Assembly: GCF_001594145.1 (NCBI RefSeq)
Contig: NZ_LVCF01000034.1
Span: 1-64,000 of the forward strand
Direction: 5' to 3'
From: Branchiibius sp. NY16-3462-2
GTDB taxonomy: Bacteria; Actinomycetota; Actinomycetes; Actinomycetales; Dermatophilaceae
DNA length: 64,000 nt
The position numbers and the translations under genes were made by a program. Positions 1 to 9,445 of the stretch are shown in pieces (the first letter of the stretch is position 1; every line of letters begins with the position of its first letter). The notes under the pieces are model-generated. The model did not search any database. It had not been told where the DNA came from and saw only the letters and a program-made list of their open reading frames with translations.

Positions 1-120
1 GTCGCTGACCTGCTGAACACTCGACCCCGCCAAACCCTGGAATGGGCAACACCCGCCGAAGCTCTCCATCAGATACTCTCAACGCCACCAGAAACCGACG
101 GTGTTGCAACGACCGCGTGA
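1..120 (+). mobile_element. IS30-family transposase, C-terminal tail (IS right end)
   Basis: Frame 1 is open from the first base to TGA at 118-120 and reads VADLLNTRPRQTLEW followed by ATPAEALHQIL. The NxRPRxxLxWxTPAE pattern is the usual C-terminal end of IS30-family transposases. The catalytic DDE residues would lie left of the window. The reading frame stops where homology to a DUF222/HNH protein begins, so the right end of the element is probably at about 95-125, with the stop codon close to or inside the terminal inverted repeat. That repeat cannot be confirmed without the left end. The family call rests on this short motif only. Confidence 0.72.
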
Positions 121-547
121 AACTGCCACCGGCGGGCGCATCAGCGCGGGCGAGGCCCGACGCTACGCGTGCAACGCAGGACTCATCCCCCAGGTGTTCG
201 ATGGGGCGTCAGTTCCGCTGGACCTCGGGCGGACCAAACGCCTGTTCACGCTTCACCAGCGAAGAGCAATCGAGAACCGCGACGGCGGATGCGTCTTCCC
301 CGGATGCGAACGGCCGCCAGGTTGGTGCGAAGGGCACCACTGGCGCGAGCCCTGGGCGAAGGGCGGCACGACCGATCTGAAGGACGGGATCCTGCTGTGC
401 GGTTCGGACCACCGGCGGGTACATCTCGAGGACATCCCCGTTCGGATGCGGGACGGGCGCGTGGAGTTCTTCATGCACCCGCCCACCGGCGGTCCGAAGC
501 AATGGATCAGTAACCAACGCTTCCGCGTCGAACCGAACGCCCGATGA
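121..547 (+). pseudogene. DUF222/HNH endonuclease, C-terminal remnant truncated at the IS end
   Basis: The open frame gives about 140 residues that match the C-terminal part of DUF222 (13E12-type) HNH proteins. It contains the GRISAGEARR and IPQVFDGASVPLDLGR segments and then the zinc-type HNH block with CVFPGCERPPGW, EGHHWREPW and LCGSDHRRVH. The N-terminal DUF222 half is absent; directly upstream is a transposase tail. No good start codon with a ribosome binding site is present. The segment is strikingly similar to the C-terminus of the HNH gene at 59494-61162 on the opposite strand. I read it as a gene cut by insertion or by recombination at an insertion sequence, probably not expressed as a full enzyme. 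Confidence 0.8.
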
Positions 548-594
548 AGCTGGTCAGCCCTATTCGGCGCGGTGGTCGCGAAATCAGGGACCCG

Positions 595-2049
595 TCAGGC
601 GTTCTCGATGATCGCCTGACGAGCCCGCGGGTGGATCGCCTCGCGACGCATCTGCAGGCGCTCCTCGTCCTCATCGGAGATCGCGCCCGAAGGTGGCGCC
701 TCGGAGAAGATCGGGCCTTCCGCGGAGTCGGAGCGGCCGACGATGTTGAAGATGATGTTCAACAGGACGGCGGTGATCGCCGCGGCGCTGATGCCGGAGT
801 CGAAGATGACGCGGAACCAGGACGGGAACTGGTCGTAGAAGGTCGGCACCGCGATCGGGATGATGCCCATACCCAGCGACAGTCCCACGATCACCAGGTT
901 GGCGTTCCCGGAGAAGTCGACCTTGGACAGCGTGCGGATGCCGCTGGCGGCAACCGTGCCGAACAGCGCGAGCCCGGCGCCGCCGAGGACCGGCAGCGGC
1001 ACGATCGCGATGATCGCGCCCAGGACCGGGAAGAGGCCGAGCACGAAGAGGATGGCGCCGCTAACGGCCACCACGAAGCGCGACTTGATCCCGGTGATCG
1101 CCACGAGCCCGACGTTCTGGGCGAACGCGCTGACCGAGAATCCGTTGAACACACCCGCCACCGCGGAGGCGCCCATGTCGGCACGCAGACCGGCGGTGAC
1201 CTGATCGCGCGTCGCCGGCTGGTCGATGACCTCACCGACCGCGAGGATGTCAGCGGTCGTCTCGGTCATCGTGACGAGCATGACGATGAACATCGAAATG
1301 ATCGCGCCCACGGCGAAGGTCGGCATCCCGAAGTGGAACGGCGTCGTCAGCTGGAAGACGCTGGCGTCCGAGATCTTGCTGAAGTCGGTGATGCCGAACG
1401 GGATCGCGACGATCGTGCCGAGCACCAAGCCCAACAGGATCGCGATGCGGCTGAAGAAGCCGGGCAGGAATCGGTAGATCAGCACGATCAGCAGCACCGT
1501 CAGCGCCGCCACCGCGATGTTCTTCGGGGCCCCGAAGTTCGGTGTGACACCCGGGGTCCCCCCGCCCGCCCACTTGATGGCGACCGGCAGCAGGGAGACA
1601 CCGATGATCGTGATCACCACGCCCGTGACGACCTCGGGGAAGAACCGCAGCAGTCGGGTGAAGACCGGTGCCAACAGCAGACCCAGGATCGCCGCCACGA
1701 TCAGCGCGCCGTAGATCGCCCGAAGGCCGGCATGACCGCCGCCCACCGAGGCGCCGATGGTGAGCATCGTGGAGACGCCCGCGAACGACGTACCTTGCAC
1801 CAGCGGCTGACGAGCACCGAACTTCCAGACGCCGATGGTCTGCAGCAGGGTCGCGAGACCGGACATGAAGAGTCCGGCGGACACCAGGAAGGTGATGTCG
1901 GTCGCCGACAGTTTCAGGGCGTTGCCGACCACGAGGGGTACGGCGACCACTCCGGCGTACATCGACAACACGTGCTGCAACCCGTAGAGGAACATCTGCG
2001 GGGCCGGCAACACCTCATCGACCGGGTGCTTGGTGGTGACTTCAGACAT
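595..2049 (-). CDS. NCS2 family purine/uracil-xanthine permease
   Basis: This is a 484-residue, very hydrophobic inner-membrane protein with about 12-14 predicted membrane segments, the usual NCS2 (nucleobase/ascorbate transporter) length. It carries the QNVGLVAITG form of the family signature and the early QTIGVWKFGARQPLVQG segment. It should import a purine such as urate or xanthine by proton symport; the exact substrate cannot be read from sequence. The start was set at the ATG preceded by GGAGG six bases upstream, which removes seven residues from the longest frame. Downstream on the same strand from the ureidoglycine aminohydrolase and malic enzyme genes, it fits a purine/ureide catabolism block. 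Its 3' end converges with the HNH remnant. Confidence 0.9.
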   Translation of the reverse strand: MSEVTTKHPVDEVLPAPQMFLYGLQHVLSMYAGVVAVPLVVGNALKLSATDITFLVSAGLFMSGLATLLQTIGVWKFGARQPLVQGTSFAGVSTMLTIGASVGGGHAGLRAIYGALIVAAILGLLLAPVFTRLLRFFPEVVTGVVITIIGVSLLPVAIKWAGGGTPGVTPNFGAPKNIAVAALTVLLIVLIYRFLPGFFSRIAILLGLVLGTIVAIPFGITDFSKISDASVFQLTTPFHFGMPTFAVGAIISMFIVMLVTMTETTADILAVGEVIDQPATRDQVTAGLRADMGASAVAGVFNGFSVSAFAQNVGLVAITGIKSRFVVAVSGAILFVLGLFPVLGAIIAIVPLPVLGGAGLALFGTVAASGIRTLSKVDFSGNANLVIVGLSLGMGIIPIAVPTFYDQFPSWFRVIFDSGISAAAITAVLLNIIFNIVGRSDSAEGPIFSEAPPSGAISDEDEERLQMRREAIHPRARQAIIENA

Positions 2050-2125
2050 GGTGAACCTCCGAAAGGTCAACGTTGACCGTCGAATTCGCCGCCGCGGGGG
2101 TCGCGGCGCGCTGGGTGAGGTGGCC

Positions 2126-2637
2126 TCAGCGGGCCGACAGACCGGCGAGCTGGGTGGTCGCGTCGGTGCGACCGTCCACCTCGTAGTCAGCGCTTTCCAC
2201 CGTGCCGTCGGGACCGACGACGAAGGTGCTCCGCAGCAGGCCGACCATGGCCTGCCCGTTCACGGTCTTAGGACCCCACGCACCCCACCGCTTCGCGACG
2301 GTGGCATCCGGGTCGCTCAGCAGAGCGTGACCGAGATCGAATTGGTCTGCGAACCGGGACAATTCGTCCACGGGGTCGGGTGACACGCCGTACACCAACG
2401 CGTCGGCGGCGGCGATGGCCGGCAACTCGTCGCGGTAGCTGCACACCTGGTCGGTGCACACCGGGCTGAATGCCTTCGGGAAGAAGTAGATGACCACCCG
2501 TCGGCCGGACAGTGCGGCGAGGTCGACGGGGCCGTCGGTGCCCTTCAGGGACAACGAGGGCGCGCGGTCTCCCGCAGCCAGGCGGGCGCCTTGGTCGGAG
2601 CTCACGCCTTGGTCGGCGCTCACGCCTCGGTCGGCGC

Positions 2638-2641
<4 letters not shown>
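2126..2641 (-). CDS. Peroxiredoxin (AhpC/TSA, Bcp/AhpE-like)
   Basis: A thioredoxin-fold peroxidase of about 171 residues. The peroxidatic cysteine lies in KAFSPVCTDQVC, matching the PxxxS/TxxC active site; a second cysteine five residues on could be resolving. VIYFFPKAFS and FVVGPDGTV are family landmarks. It should reduce peroxides with a thiol partner in the cytoplasm. The preferred start is a GTG overlapping the TGA of the upstream aminohydrolase gene (GTGA), with CGGAG about seven bases before it. The first 18 codons are three copies of an 18-bp repeat, each beginning with an in-frame GTG, so the true N-terminus is uncertain by 6 or 12 residues. Translational coupling to a ureide enzyme gene is unusual. 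Confidence 0.85.
2588..2641 (-). repeat. Three tandem 18-bp repeats at the peroxiredoxin start
   Basis: On the minus strand the unit GTGAGCGCCGACCRAGGC occurs three times in a row (2641-2624, 2623-2606, 2605-2588) with single-base differences. Each unit encodes VS(A/S)D(R/Q)G and begins with an in-frame GTG. The first GTG overlaps the stop codon of the preceding gene. Only the first copy has a plausible Shine-Dalgarno sequence at normal spacing. Confidence 0.9.
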
Positions 2642-3485
<844 letters not shown>

Positions 3486-3486
<1 letters not shown>

Positions 3487-4895
3487 CAGATCTCCTCGTG
3501 GTTATCCGGCTGGGTGACGGCGGTCGCCTGCACAGCGGCCGCCACTGCGGGCGCGACCCGCGCATCGAAAACGCTGGGAATGATGTAGCTGGAGGTCAAT
3601 TCGTCCGACGCCACGCACCCCGCGATGGCCTCCGCGGCCGCGACGAGCAACTCGGTCGAGATCTCCCGGGCGCCAGCATCCAGCAGACCGCGGAACAGGC
3701 CCGGAAAAGCCAGCACGTTGTTGATCTGGTTGGGGAAGTCGCTGCGTCCGGTGGCGACGACGGCCGCGTGCTCGGCGGCCTCGAGCGGGTCGATCTCGGG
3801 ATCCGGGTTGGCCAGCGCCAGGACGATCGCGCCGTCGTTCATGGTGGCGACGTGCTTGCCCTCGATGACACCCGGTGCGGAGACACCCACAAAGACGTCC
3901 GCGCCGGCGAGCGCGTCGTGCAGAGTGCCGACGAAGCCGGAGGGGTTGGTGTTGTCGGCGATCCACTGCCGGTGCTCGTCGACGTACTCCCGGTCGCGGT
4001 CCACCGCGCCGTTGCGGTCGCACGCGATGATGTCGCGCGCTCCCTGCGCCTGCAGGAGCTGGATGATCGCGTGCCCCGCGGCGCCGACGCCGCTGACGAC
4101 GATCCGCACGTCGGAGATCTGCTTGCCGACCACCCGCAGACCGTTGATCAACGCGGCCAGCACCACGATCGCCGTACCGTGCTGGTCGTCGTGGAAGACG
4201 GGGATGTCCAGTTCCTCGCGCAGCCGCCGCTCGATCTCGAAACACCGAGGCGCGGCGATGTCCTCGAGGTTGACCCCGCCATAGACGGGAGCCAACGCCT
4301 TGACGATGGAGATGATCTGCTCGGTGTCGGTCGTGTCCAGACAGACCGGCCAGGCGTCCACGTCGGCAAACCGCTTGAACAGCGCGGCCTTGCCCTCCAT
4401 CACCGGCAGCGCCGCAGCCGGGCCGATGTCGCCCAGGCCGAGCACTGCGGTCCCGTCGGTGACCACGGCCACCGTGTTGCGCTTGATGGTCAAATGCCTT
4501 GCGTCGTCGGGGTTTTCGTGGATCGCCAGGCACACTCGGGCGACGCCAGGAGTGTAGGCCCGGGACAGTTCGTCGCGGTTGCGCAGTTCCACCTTGGACT
4601 GGACCGACAGCTTGCCACCCAGGTGCATCAGGAAGGTACGGTCGCTGACGTTGGCGACCTCGACCCCTTCCACGGACTTCAGCGCCTCGACGACCTCGGC
4701 CGCGTGGGTGACGCCCCGGGTGTAGGCGGTCAGATCGACGACGACACCCTCATGGCCGGACTCGACCATGTCCAGGGCGGTGACGTCGGCGCCGGCGGAG
4801 GCTGCCGCAGCAGCCAGAGCGGCGGTGGCACTGAACCCGGCGGGCGCGGAGACCCGCGCGGTGATGCTGTGGCCGGGACTGGTCTGAACCGTCAT
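3486..4895 (-). CDS. NAD(P)-dependent malic enzyme with N-terminal ACT-like domain
   Basis: A 469-residue oxidative decarboxylase of malate to pyruvate and CO2. Residues 1 to about 85 form an ACT-like regulatory segment (GVVVDLTAYTRG, ALKSVEGVEVANVSDRT), followed by the malic domain (AYTPGVARVCLAI, DDQHGTAIVVLAALING) and a Rossmann domain (VVSGVGAAGHAII, LANPDPEIDP, NNVLAFPGLFRG). The start was placed at the ATG with AAGGAGG eight bases upstream, which drops 20 residues from the longest frame. It is the first gene of a set with allE and the peroxiredoxin. Ureide degradation yields glyoxylate, which malate synthase can turn into malate, so this enzyme would complete the path to pyruvate; that link is inference. 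Confidence 0.92.
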
Positions 4896-4922
4896 CGGTG
4901 ACGCCTCCTTGATTTCCGTATT

Positions 4923-4940
4923 GTGGAGATTACTTTCCAC
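4923..4940. promoter_or_regulatory. Inverted repeat upstream of the malic enzyme/allE operon
   Basis: GTGGA (4923-4927) and TCCAC (4936-4940) form a perfect inverted repeat with an 8-nt centre, lying 28-45 bp before the malic enzyme start. A second short palindrome, TTACGTAA, sits beside it at 4942-4949. The region is AT-rich compared with its surroundings. This is a plausible repressor site for the ureide operon. The cognate regulator is not identified; the nearby Lrp-type gene is one candidate and an unlinked IclR/GntR regulator is another. Confidence 0.4.
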
Positions 4941-4985
4941 TTTACGTAACGTCAAAGTTTTGTTGTGTCCTGGTTCACATGAAGC

Positions 4986-5501
4986 TCAGTCGAAGCGGTG
5001 CGACTGCACGTGCTGGAAGATCAGCGACGTCTCGGTGCTGGCCACGTCCGGGATACCGCTCAGGTGCTCGATGACGAAGTCGTTCAGCGCATTGGTATCC
5101 GGCACCGCCAGATGGATCATGAAGTCGTGCGTGCCGCCGAGCAGGTAGACGTTGCGCACCCCCGGCAGATCGGCCAGGTGGTGCAGGAACTTGGTCAGCC
5201 GGGAGCGGGCGTGGGCGCGCATCCGTACGGCGACCATCGCCTGCAGGGGCCGCCCGGTCAGCGTCGGGTCGATATCCGCATGCGTACCCCGCAGGACGCC
5301 GTCCTCGACCAGTCCCCGCACCCGCCCCAGCGCCGTTGACGGCGCCACACCGGCCTTCGCAGCCAGGACATTGTTGGGCGTGCGGGCATCCAAGGAAAGT
5401 TCGCGCAGCAGGATGCGGTCGACCTCGTCGATGCCGGAGCGCAGATCCTTCGATCGCGCAGTGTGATCCCGGTCACTCGCAGAATCCGATGCCATCCCCA
5501 C
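4986..5501 (-). CDS. Lrp/AsnC family regulator, likely controls alanine dehydrogenase
   Basis: A 171-residue one-component regulator. An N-terminal helix-turn-helix (DEVDRILLRELSLDARTPNN, then AAKAGVAPSTALGRVRGL) is followed by an effector-binding RAM domain (VAVRMRAHARSRLTKFLHHL, NVYLLGGTHDFMIHLAV). It is divergent from ald, the arrangement seen for the mycobacterial AldR regulator, which senses amino acids. The start may be GTG at 5501 or the ATG two codons later; neither has a strong ribosome binding site. A perfect 15-bp palindrome lies just upstream and could mediate autoregulation and control of ald. Confidence 0.87.
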   Translation of the reverse strand: MGMASDSASDRDHTARSKDLRSGIDEVDRILLRELSLDARTPNNVLAAKAGVAPSTALGRVRGLVEDGVLRGTHADIDPTLTGRPLQAMVAVRMRAHARSRLTKFLHHLADLPGVRNVYLLGGTHDFMIHLAVPDTNALNDFVIEHLSGIPDVASTETSLIFQHVQSHRFD

Positions 5502-5510
5502 CGCCTATCG

Positions 5511-5525
5511 CCGAAGAATCTTCGG
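5511..5525. promoter_or_regulatory. Palindromic operator between lrp-type gene and ald
   Basis: CCGAAGA-A-TCTTCGG is a perfect 7+1+7 palindrome 9 bp upstream of the regulator start and 72 bp upstream of the ald start. Its position in the divergent intergenic region is right for an Lrp/AldR operator. The assignment is by position only. Confidence 0.55.
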
Positions 5526-5597
5526 ACAACCTACTGCTTCCCAGTCGCCACCACTAGAAAGAGAGGGCAGGAACCGAACCCCTCATCAGGAGAGCCC

Positions 5598-6713
5598 ATG
5601 CGCGTCGGCGTGCCCCAGGAAGTCAAGAACAACGAGTTCCGGGTGGGCATCACGCCCTCCGGCGTGCACGAGTTGGTCGCCCACGGCCACGAGGTGCTCA
5701 TCCAGACCGGTGCCGGCGAGGGTTCGCAGATCACCGACGCCGAGTACATCGCGCAGGGCGCGACCATGGTCGATGACCCCGACGAGGTGTGGGGCAACGC
5801 TGAGATGGTGATCAAGGTCAAGGAACCGATCGCCAGCGAATACCACCGGCTACGTGAGGATCTCACCCTCTTCACCTACCTGCACCTGGCCGCGGACGAG
5901 ACGCTCACCAAGGAGTTGGTGCGGGCCGGGACGACCGCCATCGCCTATGAGACCGTGCAGCTCCCCTCCGGCGGACTACCGCTGCTCTATCCCATGTCGG
6001 AGGTCGCCGGCTGCCTCGCTCCGCAGATGGGTGCCTACTTCCTGACCAAACCGCAGGGTGGCCGTGGCGTGCTCATGGGTGGCGTCGGCGGCGTCGCCAA
6101 TGCCAAGGTCGTCATCATCGGCGCCGGCGTCTCGGGGCAGAACGCGGCCAACATCGCCCTCGGCATGGGTGCCGACGTGACCCTCCTGGACACCGACCTG
6201 GACAAGTTGCGGATGTCCTTCTGGCGCTACGACAACCGCGTCCACGGCCTCGCGTCCTCTTCGCTGACGATCGCCCAGCAGGTGCGCGAGGCCGACCTGG
6301 TCATCGGTGCTGTCCTCATCCCCGGTGCCAAGGCACCCAGCCTGGTCTCGAATGAGCTTGTGTCGCAAATGAAACCGGGCTCCGTGCTCGTCGACATCGC
6401 GATCGACCAGGGTGGCTGCTTCGAGGACAGCAAGCCGACCACTCACGCCGATCCCGTCTTCCCCGTGCACAACTCGACGATGTATTGCGTCGCGAACATG
6501 CCGGGCGCCGTACCCAACACCTCCACCTGGGCCCTGACCAACGCGACGCTGCCCTACGCGGTGAAGTTGGCCGACCAGGGCTGGCAGGACGCGATGCGCG
6601 CCGACCCCGCCCTGGCCCTCGGGCTGAACACGCACGCCGGCGACATCACCTGCGCGCCCGTGGCCGACGCCTTCGGGATGGACTCGACTCCTGTGAAGAC
6701 AGTCCTCGCCTGA
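5598..6713 (+). CDS. ald: Alanine dehydrogenase
   Basis: A 371-residue NAD-dependent L-alanine dehydrogenase that interconverts alanine with pyruvate and ammonia. The N-terminus MRVGVPQEVKNNEFRVG carries the conserved substrate-binding Arg/Lys region. KVKEPIASEY and FTYLHLAAD are family segments, the Rossmann motif is IIGAGVSGQNAANIALGMGA, and DQGGCFEDSKPTTH is the conserved C-terminal signature. The start was chosen at the ATG preceded by AGGAGA, which removes 45 unrelated residues from the longest frame. It is divergent from an Lrp-type regulator that probably induces it in alanine. It yields pyruvate, like the nearby malic enzyme. Confidence 0.96.
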   Translation: MRVGVPQEVKNNEFRVGITPSGVHELVAHGHEVLIQTGAGEGSQITDAEYIAQGATMVDDPDEVWGNAEMVIKVKEPIASEYHRLREDLTLFTYLHLAADETLTKELVRAGTTAIAYETVQLPSGGLPLLYPMSEVAGCLAPQMGAYFLTKPQGGRGVLMGGVGGVANAKVVIIGAGVSGQNAANIALGMGADVTLLDTDLDKLRMSFWRYDNRVHGLASSSLTIAQQVREADLVIGAVLIPGAKAPSLVSNELVSQMKPGSVLVDIAIDQGGCFEDSKPTTHADPVFPVHNSTMYCVANMPGAVPNTSTWALTNATLPYAVKLADQGWQDAMRADPALALGLNTHAGDITCAPVADAFGMDSTPVKTVLA

Positions 6714-6738
6714 CCCGGGTGGCGCCTACGGTGTCCAT

Positions 6739-7965
6739 ATGCGTCGAGGCACCAATCTTCCGTCGATCGGTATGTTCAACCGATCGGTCGTGTTGGACGC
6801 AGTGCGCCGGTCCGATGGCGGAATCAGTCGGGTCGAACTCGCGACGACCACGGGTTTGTCGCCTCAGACCATCACCAATGTCACCCGGCGGTTGTTGCAA
6901 GACGGATTGATCCGCGAGGCGGGCAAGCTCGTTGACGGGCCGGGCAAACCCCGACTCCTGCTCGCCCTCGAGCCGCGCAGTCGGTATGCCGTAGGTGTCC
7001 ATCTGGACCCGAGTTTCATCACCTCCGTGGTGACCGACTTGCACGGCCAGGTAGTCGCCGACCTACGCATCCCTACTCCCAGACGGGCGCTCCCTGAGCT
7101 GGTGCTGGACCGGATGATCGCGACCCTTGACGACCTCATGTCATCGGTCACGGCAAACCGCGAGCGCTTCCTCGGCATCGGGATCGCCGCTCCTGGACCC
7201 ATCGACATGGAGGCTGGGAGTGTCCTCAACGCGCCGCTCCTGGAAGGCTGGAAACGCGTTCCGCTGCGCGACGCCCTCGCCGAAGCTCTACGCATGCCCG
7301 TCGGCCTGGAGAAAGACGTAACGGCGGCGGTCACTGCACACGCATGGCGTGGTCGACCCAGGGCTCATGACTTCGCATTCCTCTACTACGGCACCGGCTT
7401 GGGGGCGGGGCTTGTCATCGGCGGCGAGGTTGTCGGGGGAAGCAGCGCCAACGCCGGCGACCTCGGACATATCCAGGTAAGCGATCGCGGTCCGTTGTGC
7501 AGCTGCGGCCACCGCGGCTGCATCGGCGACAACGCCAGCCCCGCAGCCATGGTGCGTTCGGCCGCACGAGCCGGCATCGTCCAACTGCCCCAGTCGCCGC
7601 TACGTCATTCCGACGTGGATCGCGCATTCACCACCCTGACTCGAGTGGCCGGCGCTGGCGATCCAGCCGCCCGACGCATCGTTGATCGCGTGGCCGGCGA
7701 CCTGGCCCGCGCGATCGTCATCCTCGCGAACCTGTTGGATCTGGAGTCGGTTGTCATCGGCGGTCCGTACTGGGATCGCCTGGAGCCGTTGGTGATTGAG
7801 CAGGTTGAGGCAAAAGCCAACACCGACGGAGCCAACGTATTGACCCATCCCCTCCGAGTCACCAGCTCCGACCTAGGCGCCGACGTCGCGGCGGTCGGCG
7901 CCGCCACTCTGGTCCTTCATTCGGTCTACTCTCCACGACCGGCGGGCCTGCTCATCCAAGCGTGA
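6739..7965 (+). CDS. ROK family transcriptional regulator (mannoside locus)
   Basis: A 408-residue ROK protein with an N-terminal winged helix (SRVELATTTGLSPQTITNVT, residues about 30-65), then an actin-like sugar-binding domain with IGIAAPGPID and YGTGLGAGLVIGG. The ROK zinc motif CSCGHRGC is at about residue 253, but the usual CxE that follows is CIGDNAS, so the kinase function is probably absent. A TACGGT -10 box ends six bases before the ATG and there is no ribosome binding site, so the transcript is likely leaderless. It lies directly upstream of a sugar ABC operon with an alpha-mannosidase and most likely represses it until a mannose-derived inducer binds. Confidence 0.88.
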   Translation: MRRGTNLPSIGMFNRSVVLDAVRRSDGGISRVELATTTGLSPQTITNVTRRLLQDGLIREAGKLVDGPGKPRLLLALEPRSRYAVGVHLDPSFITSVVTDLHGQVVADLRIPTPRRALPELVLDRMIATLDDLMSSVTANRERFLGIGIAAPGPIDMEAGSVLNAPLLEGWKRVPLRDALAEALRMPVGLEKDVTAAVTAHAWRGRPRAHDFAFLYYGTGLGAGLVIGGEVVGGSSANAGDLGHIQVSDRGPLCSCGHRGCIGDNASPAAMVRSAARAGIVQLPQSPLRHSDVDRAFTTLTRVAGAGDPAARRIVDRVAGDLARAIVILANLLDLESVVIGGPYWDRLEPLVIEQVEAKANTDGANVLTHPLRVTSSDLGADVAAVGAATLVLHSVYSPRPAGLLIQA

Positions 7966-7975
7966 CCGGCGTCAC
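7962..7975. promoter_or_regulatory. CRP/GlxR-type binding site upstream of the mannoside operon
   Basis: GTGA-CCGGCG-TCAC followed by A matches the actinobacterial CRP-family consensus TGTGA-N6-TCACA except at the first base. It overlaps the stop codon of the ROK gene. Its centre would be about 62 bp before the transcription start predicted from the promoter at 7995-8024, a standard class I activator position. It suggests cAMP-dependent control of mannoside uptake. Confidence 0.5.
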
Positions 7976-7994
7976 AATTCGTCGCCGGAAAGTA

Positions 7995-8024
7995 TTGACT
8001 TGAATTAGTCCATACGGTTGATTA
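7995..8024 (+). promoter_or_regulatory. Promoter and possible ROK operator for the mannoside ABC operon
   Basis: TTGACT (7995-8000) and TGATTA (8019-8024) form a -35/-10 pair with an 18-bp spacer, 57 bp before the binding-protein ATG. GACT-TGAATT-AGTC (7997-8010) is an inverted repeat overlapping the -35 box and is a candidate site for the adjacent ROK repressor. The stretch is conspicuously AT-rich. Confidence 0.45.
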
Positions 8025-8080
8025 ATTGGGTTAGATGCCGCGTTGGCCGGCAGGTAACCCAGCAGGAACAGGAGAAGAGG

Positions 8081-9445
8081 ATGAACACACGTCTCATTGC
8101 CGCGACGTCGACGGCCCTCGTGGTAGTTGCCGTAACTGGTTGCAGCGCAGGGGGTCTCAGTTCCGGCTCCGGGTCCGGGTCGTCCAAGACAGTGACCGTG
8201 GCCTACCAGAAGTACGGCCAGTTCACCCAGATGGACACCTTGATGCAGTCCGTGAAAAAGCAGTACGAGGCTGACCACAAGGGCATCACCGTCAAGCTCG
8301 TTCCGATCCAGGCAGCAGAGGCCGACTACTACACGAAGCTGGCGCTGATGAACAAGTCGGCTTCGACCGCTCCGGACGTGATGTACGAGGACACCTTCCA
8401 ACTGAAGTCCGATGTCACGGCTGGATACCTAGCTCCACTGGACGGCTACGTGTCGAAGTGGTCGGACTGGAGCCAGTTCTACGACAACGCGAAGCAAGCG
8501 GGTGTCGGCGACGACGGGAAGACCTACGGCATTTCCCTCGGAACTGATACGCGGGCGATCTGGTACAACAAGCAACTCTTCCAGAAGGCCGGCATCACCG
8601 TTCCCTGGCAGCCCAAGACGTGGGCCGATGTTCTCACCGCAGCCAAGACGATCAAACAGAAGCTGCCCGGCGTGATCCCCTTCAACATGTACTCCGGCAC
8701 CGCTCAAGGTGAGGCAGCATCCATGCAGGGTCTGGAGATGCTGCTGTACGGCACGAAAGACTCGCTCTACGACACCGCGAGCAAGAAGTGGGTCGTTGGA
8801 TCGCAGGGCATGACTGACTCCCTGCAGTTCGTGAAGGACATCTACCAGGGCGGTCTTGGTCCCACGCCCCAGCAGGGACTCGACAAGAACATCGGCACCA
8901 CCATCGGGTCTGAGTGGTTACCCCAGGGCAAGCTAGCGATGGACCTCGATGGCTCATGGCAGAGCGGAACGTGGATCCCCAGCGGAGGCACGCCCTGGCC
9001 GCAATGGAACACGGTCATGGGTCAGGCCAAGATGCCCACCCAGGACGGCGCCGCACCAGGTGCCACCAGCATGTCGGGCGGCTGGACCTTGGCGATGGGT
9101 AGCCACTCCGCGAACAAGGACGCTGCCTGGGACTTCATGAAAATTGCTCTCGACAAAAAGAATTCACAGTCCTACGCACTAGCCGCAAGCCAGATCGCCG
9201 TGCGAAAGGACGTCGCTGAGGACCCCTCCTACCAAAAGGCCAATCCCTCGTTCGAGTTCTTCTCTGCACTGGTCCCGGTCACCCATTTCCGACCGGCCAC
9301 TGCCGACTACCCGAAGATCTCCAACCAACTCCAGGTAGCGATGGAGTCAGTCATGACCGGCCAGTCATCGCCAAGCGCAGCCGCTGCGAAGTATGACTCC
9401 GCAGTGCAAGGGATCGTAGGTGCCGACCAGACCACGAAGCAGTGA
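8081..9445 (+). CDS. ABC transporter sugar-binding lipoprotein (CUT1 family)
   Basis: A 454-residue extracellular solute-binding protein. A short signal peptide ends in a lipobox with cysteine at TGCSAGG, so it is lipid-anchored on the outer face of the membrane. TVAYQKYGQFTQMD begins the mature binding fold, and GISLGTDTRAIWYNKQLFQKAG plus AWDFMKIALD are typical of family 1 sugar-binding proteins. The ATG at 8081 follows AGGAGAAGAGG and fits the signal peptide; an upstream in-frame ATG adds an unrelated extension. It overlaps the first permease by four bases. From its neighbour the ligand is probably a mannose-containing oligosaccharide. Confidence 0.92.
   Translation: MNTRLIAATSTALVVVAVTGCSAGGLSSGSGSGSSKTVTVAYQKYGQFTQMDTLMQSVKKQYEADHKGITVKLVPIQAAEADYYTKLALMNKSASTAPDVMYEDTFQLKSDVTAGYLAPLDGYVSKWSDWSQFYDNAKQAGVGDDGKTYGISLGTDTRAIWYNKQLFQKAGITVPWQPKTWADVLTAAKTIKQKLPGVIPFNMYSGTAQGEAASMQGLEMLLYGTKDSLYDTASKKWVVGSQGMTDSLQFVKDIYQGGLGPTPQQGLDKNIGTTIGSEWLPQGKLAMDLDGSWQSGTWIPSGGTPWPQWNTVMGQAKMPTQDGAAPGATSMSGGWTLAMGSHSANKDAAWDFMKIALDKKNSQSYALAASQIAVRKDVAEDPSYQKANPSFEFFSALVPVTHFRPATADYPKISNQLQVAMESVMTGQSSPSAAAAKYDSAVQGIVGADQTTKQ

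Noticed and set aside
544..2076. A 510-codon open frame on the plus strand opposite the NCS2 permease
   Set aside because: It is extremely rich in Arg, Asp, Gly and His, has no domain, and mirrors the permease codons; a typical shadow frame in GC-rich DNA.
3498..4901. A 467-codon frame opposite the malic enzyme
   Set aside because: No recognisable domain, Asp/Arg/Val-rich composition, and the opposite strand carries an unambiguous malic enzyme with a strong ribosome binding site.
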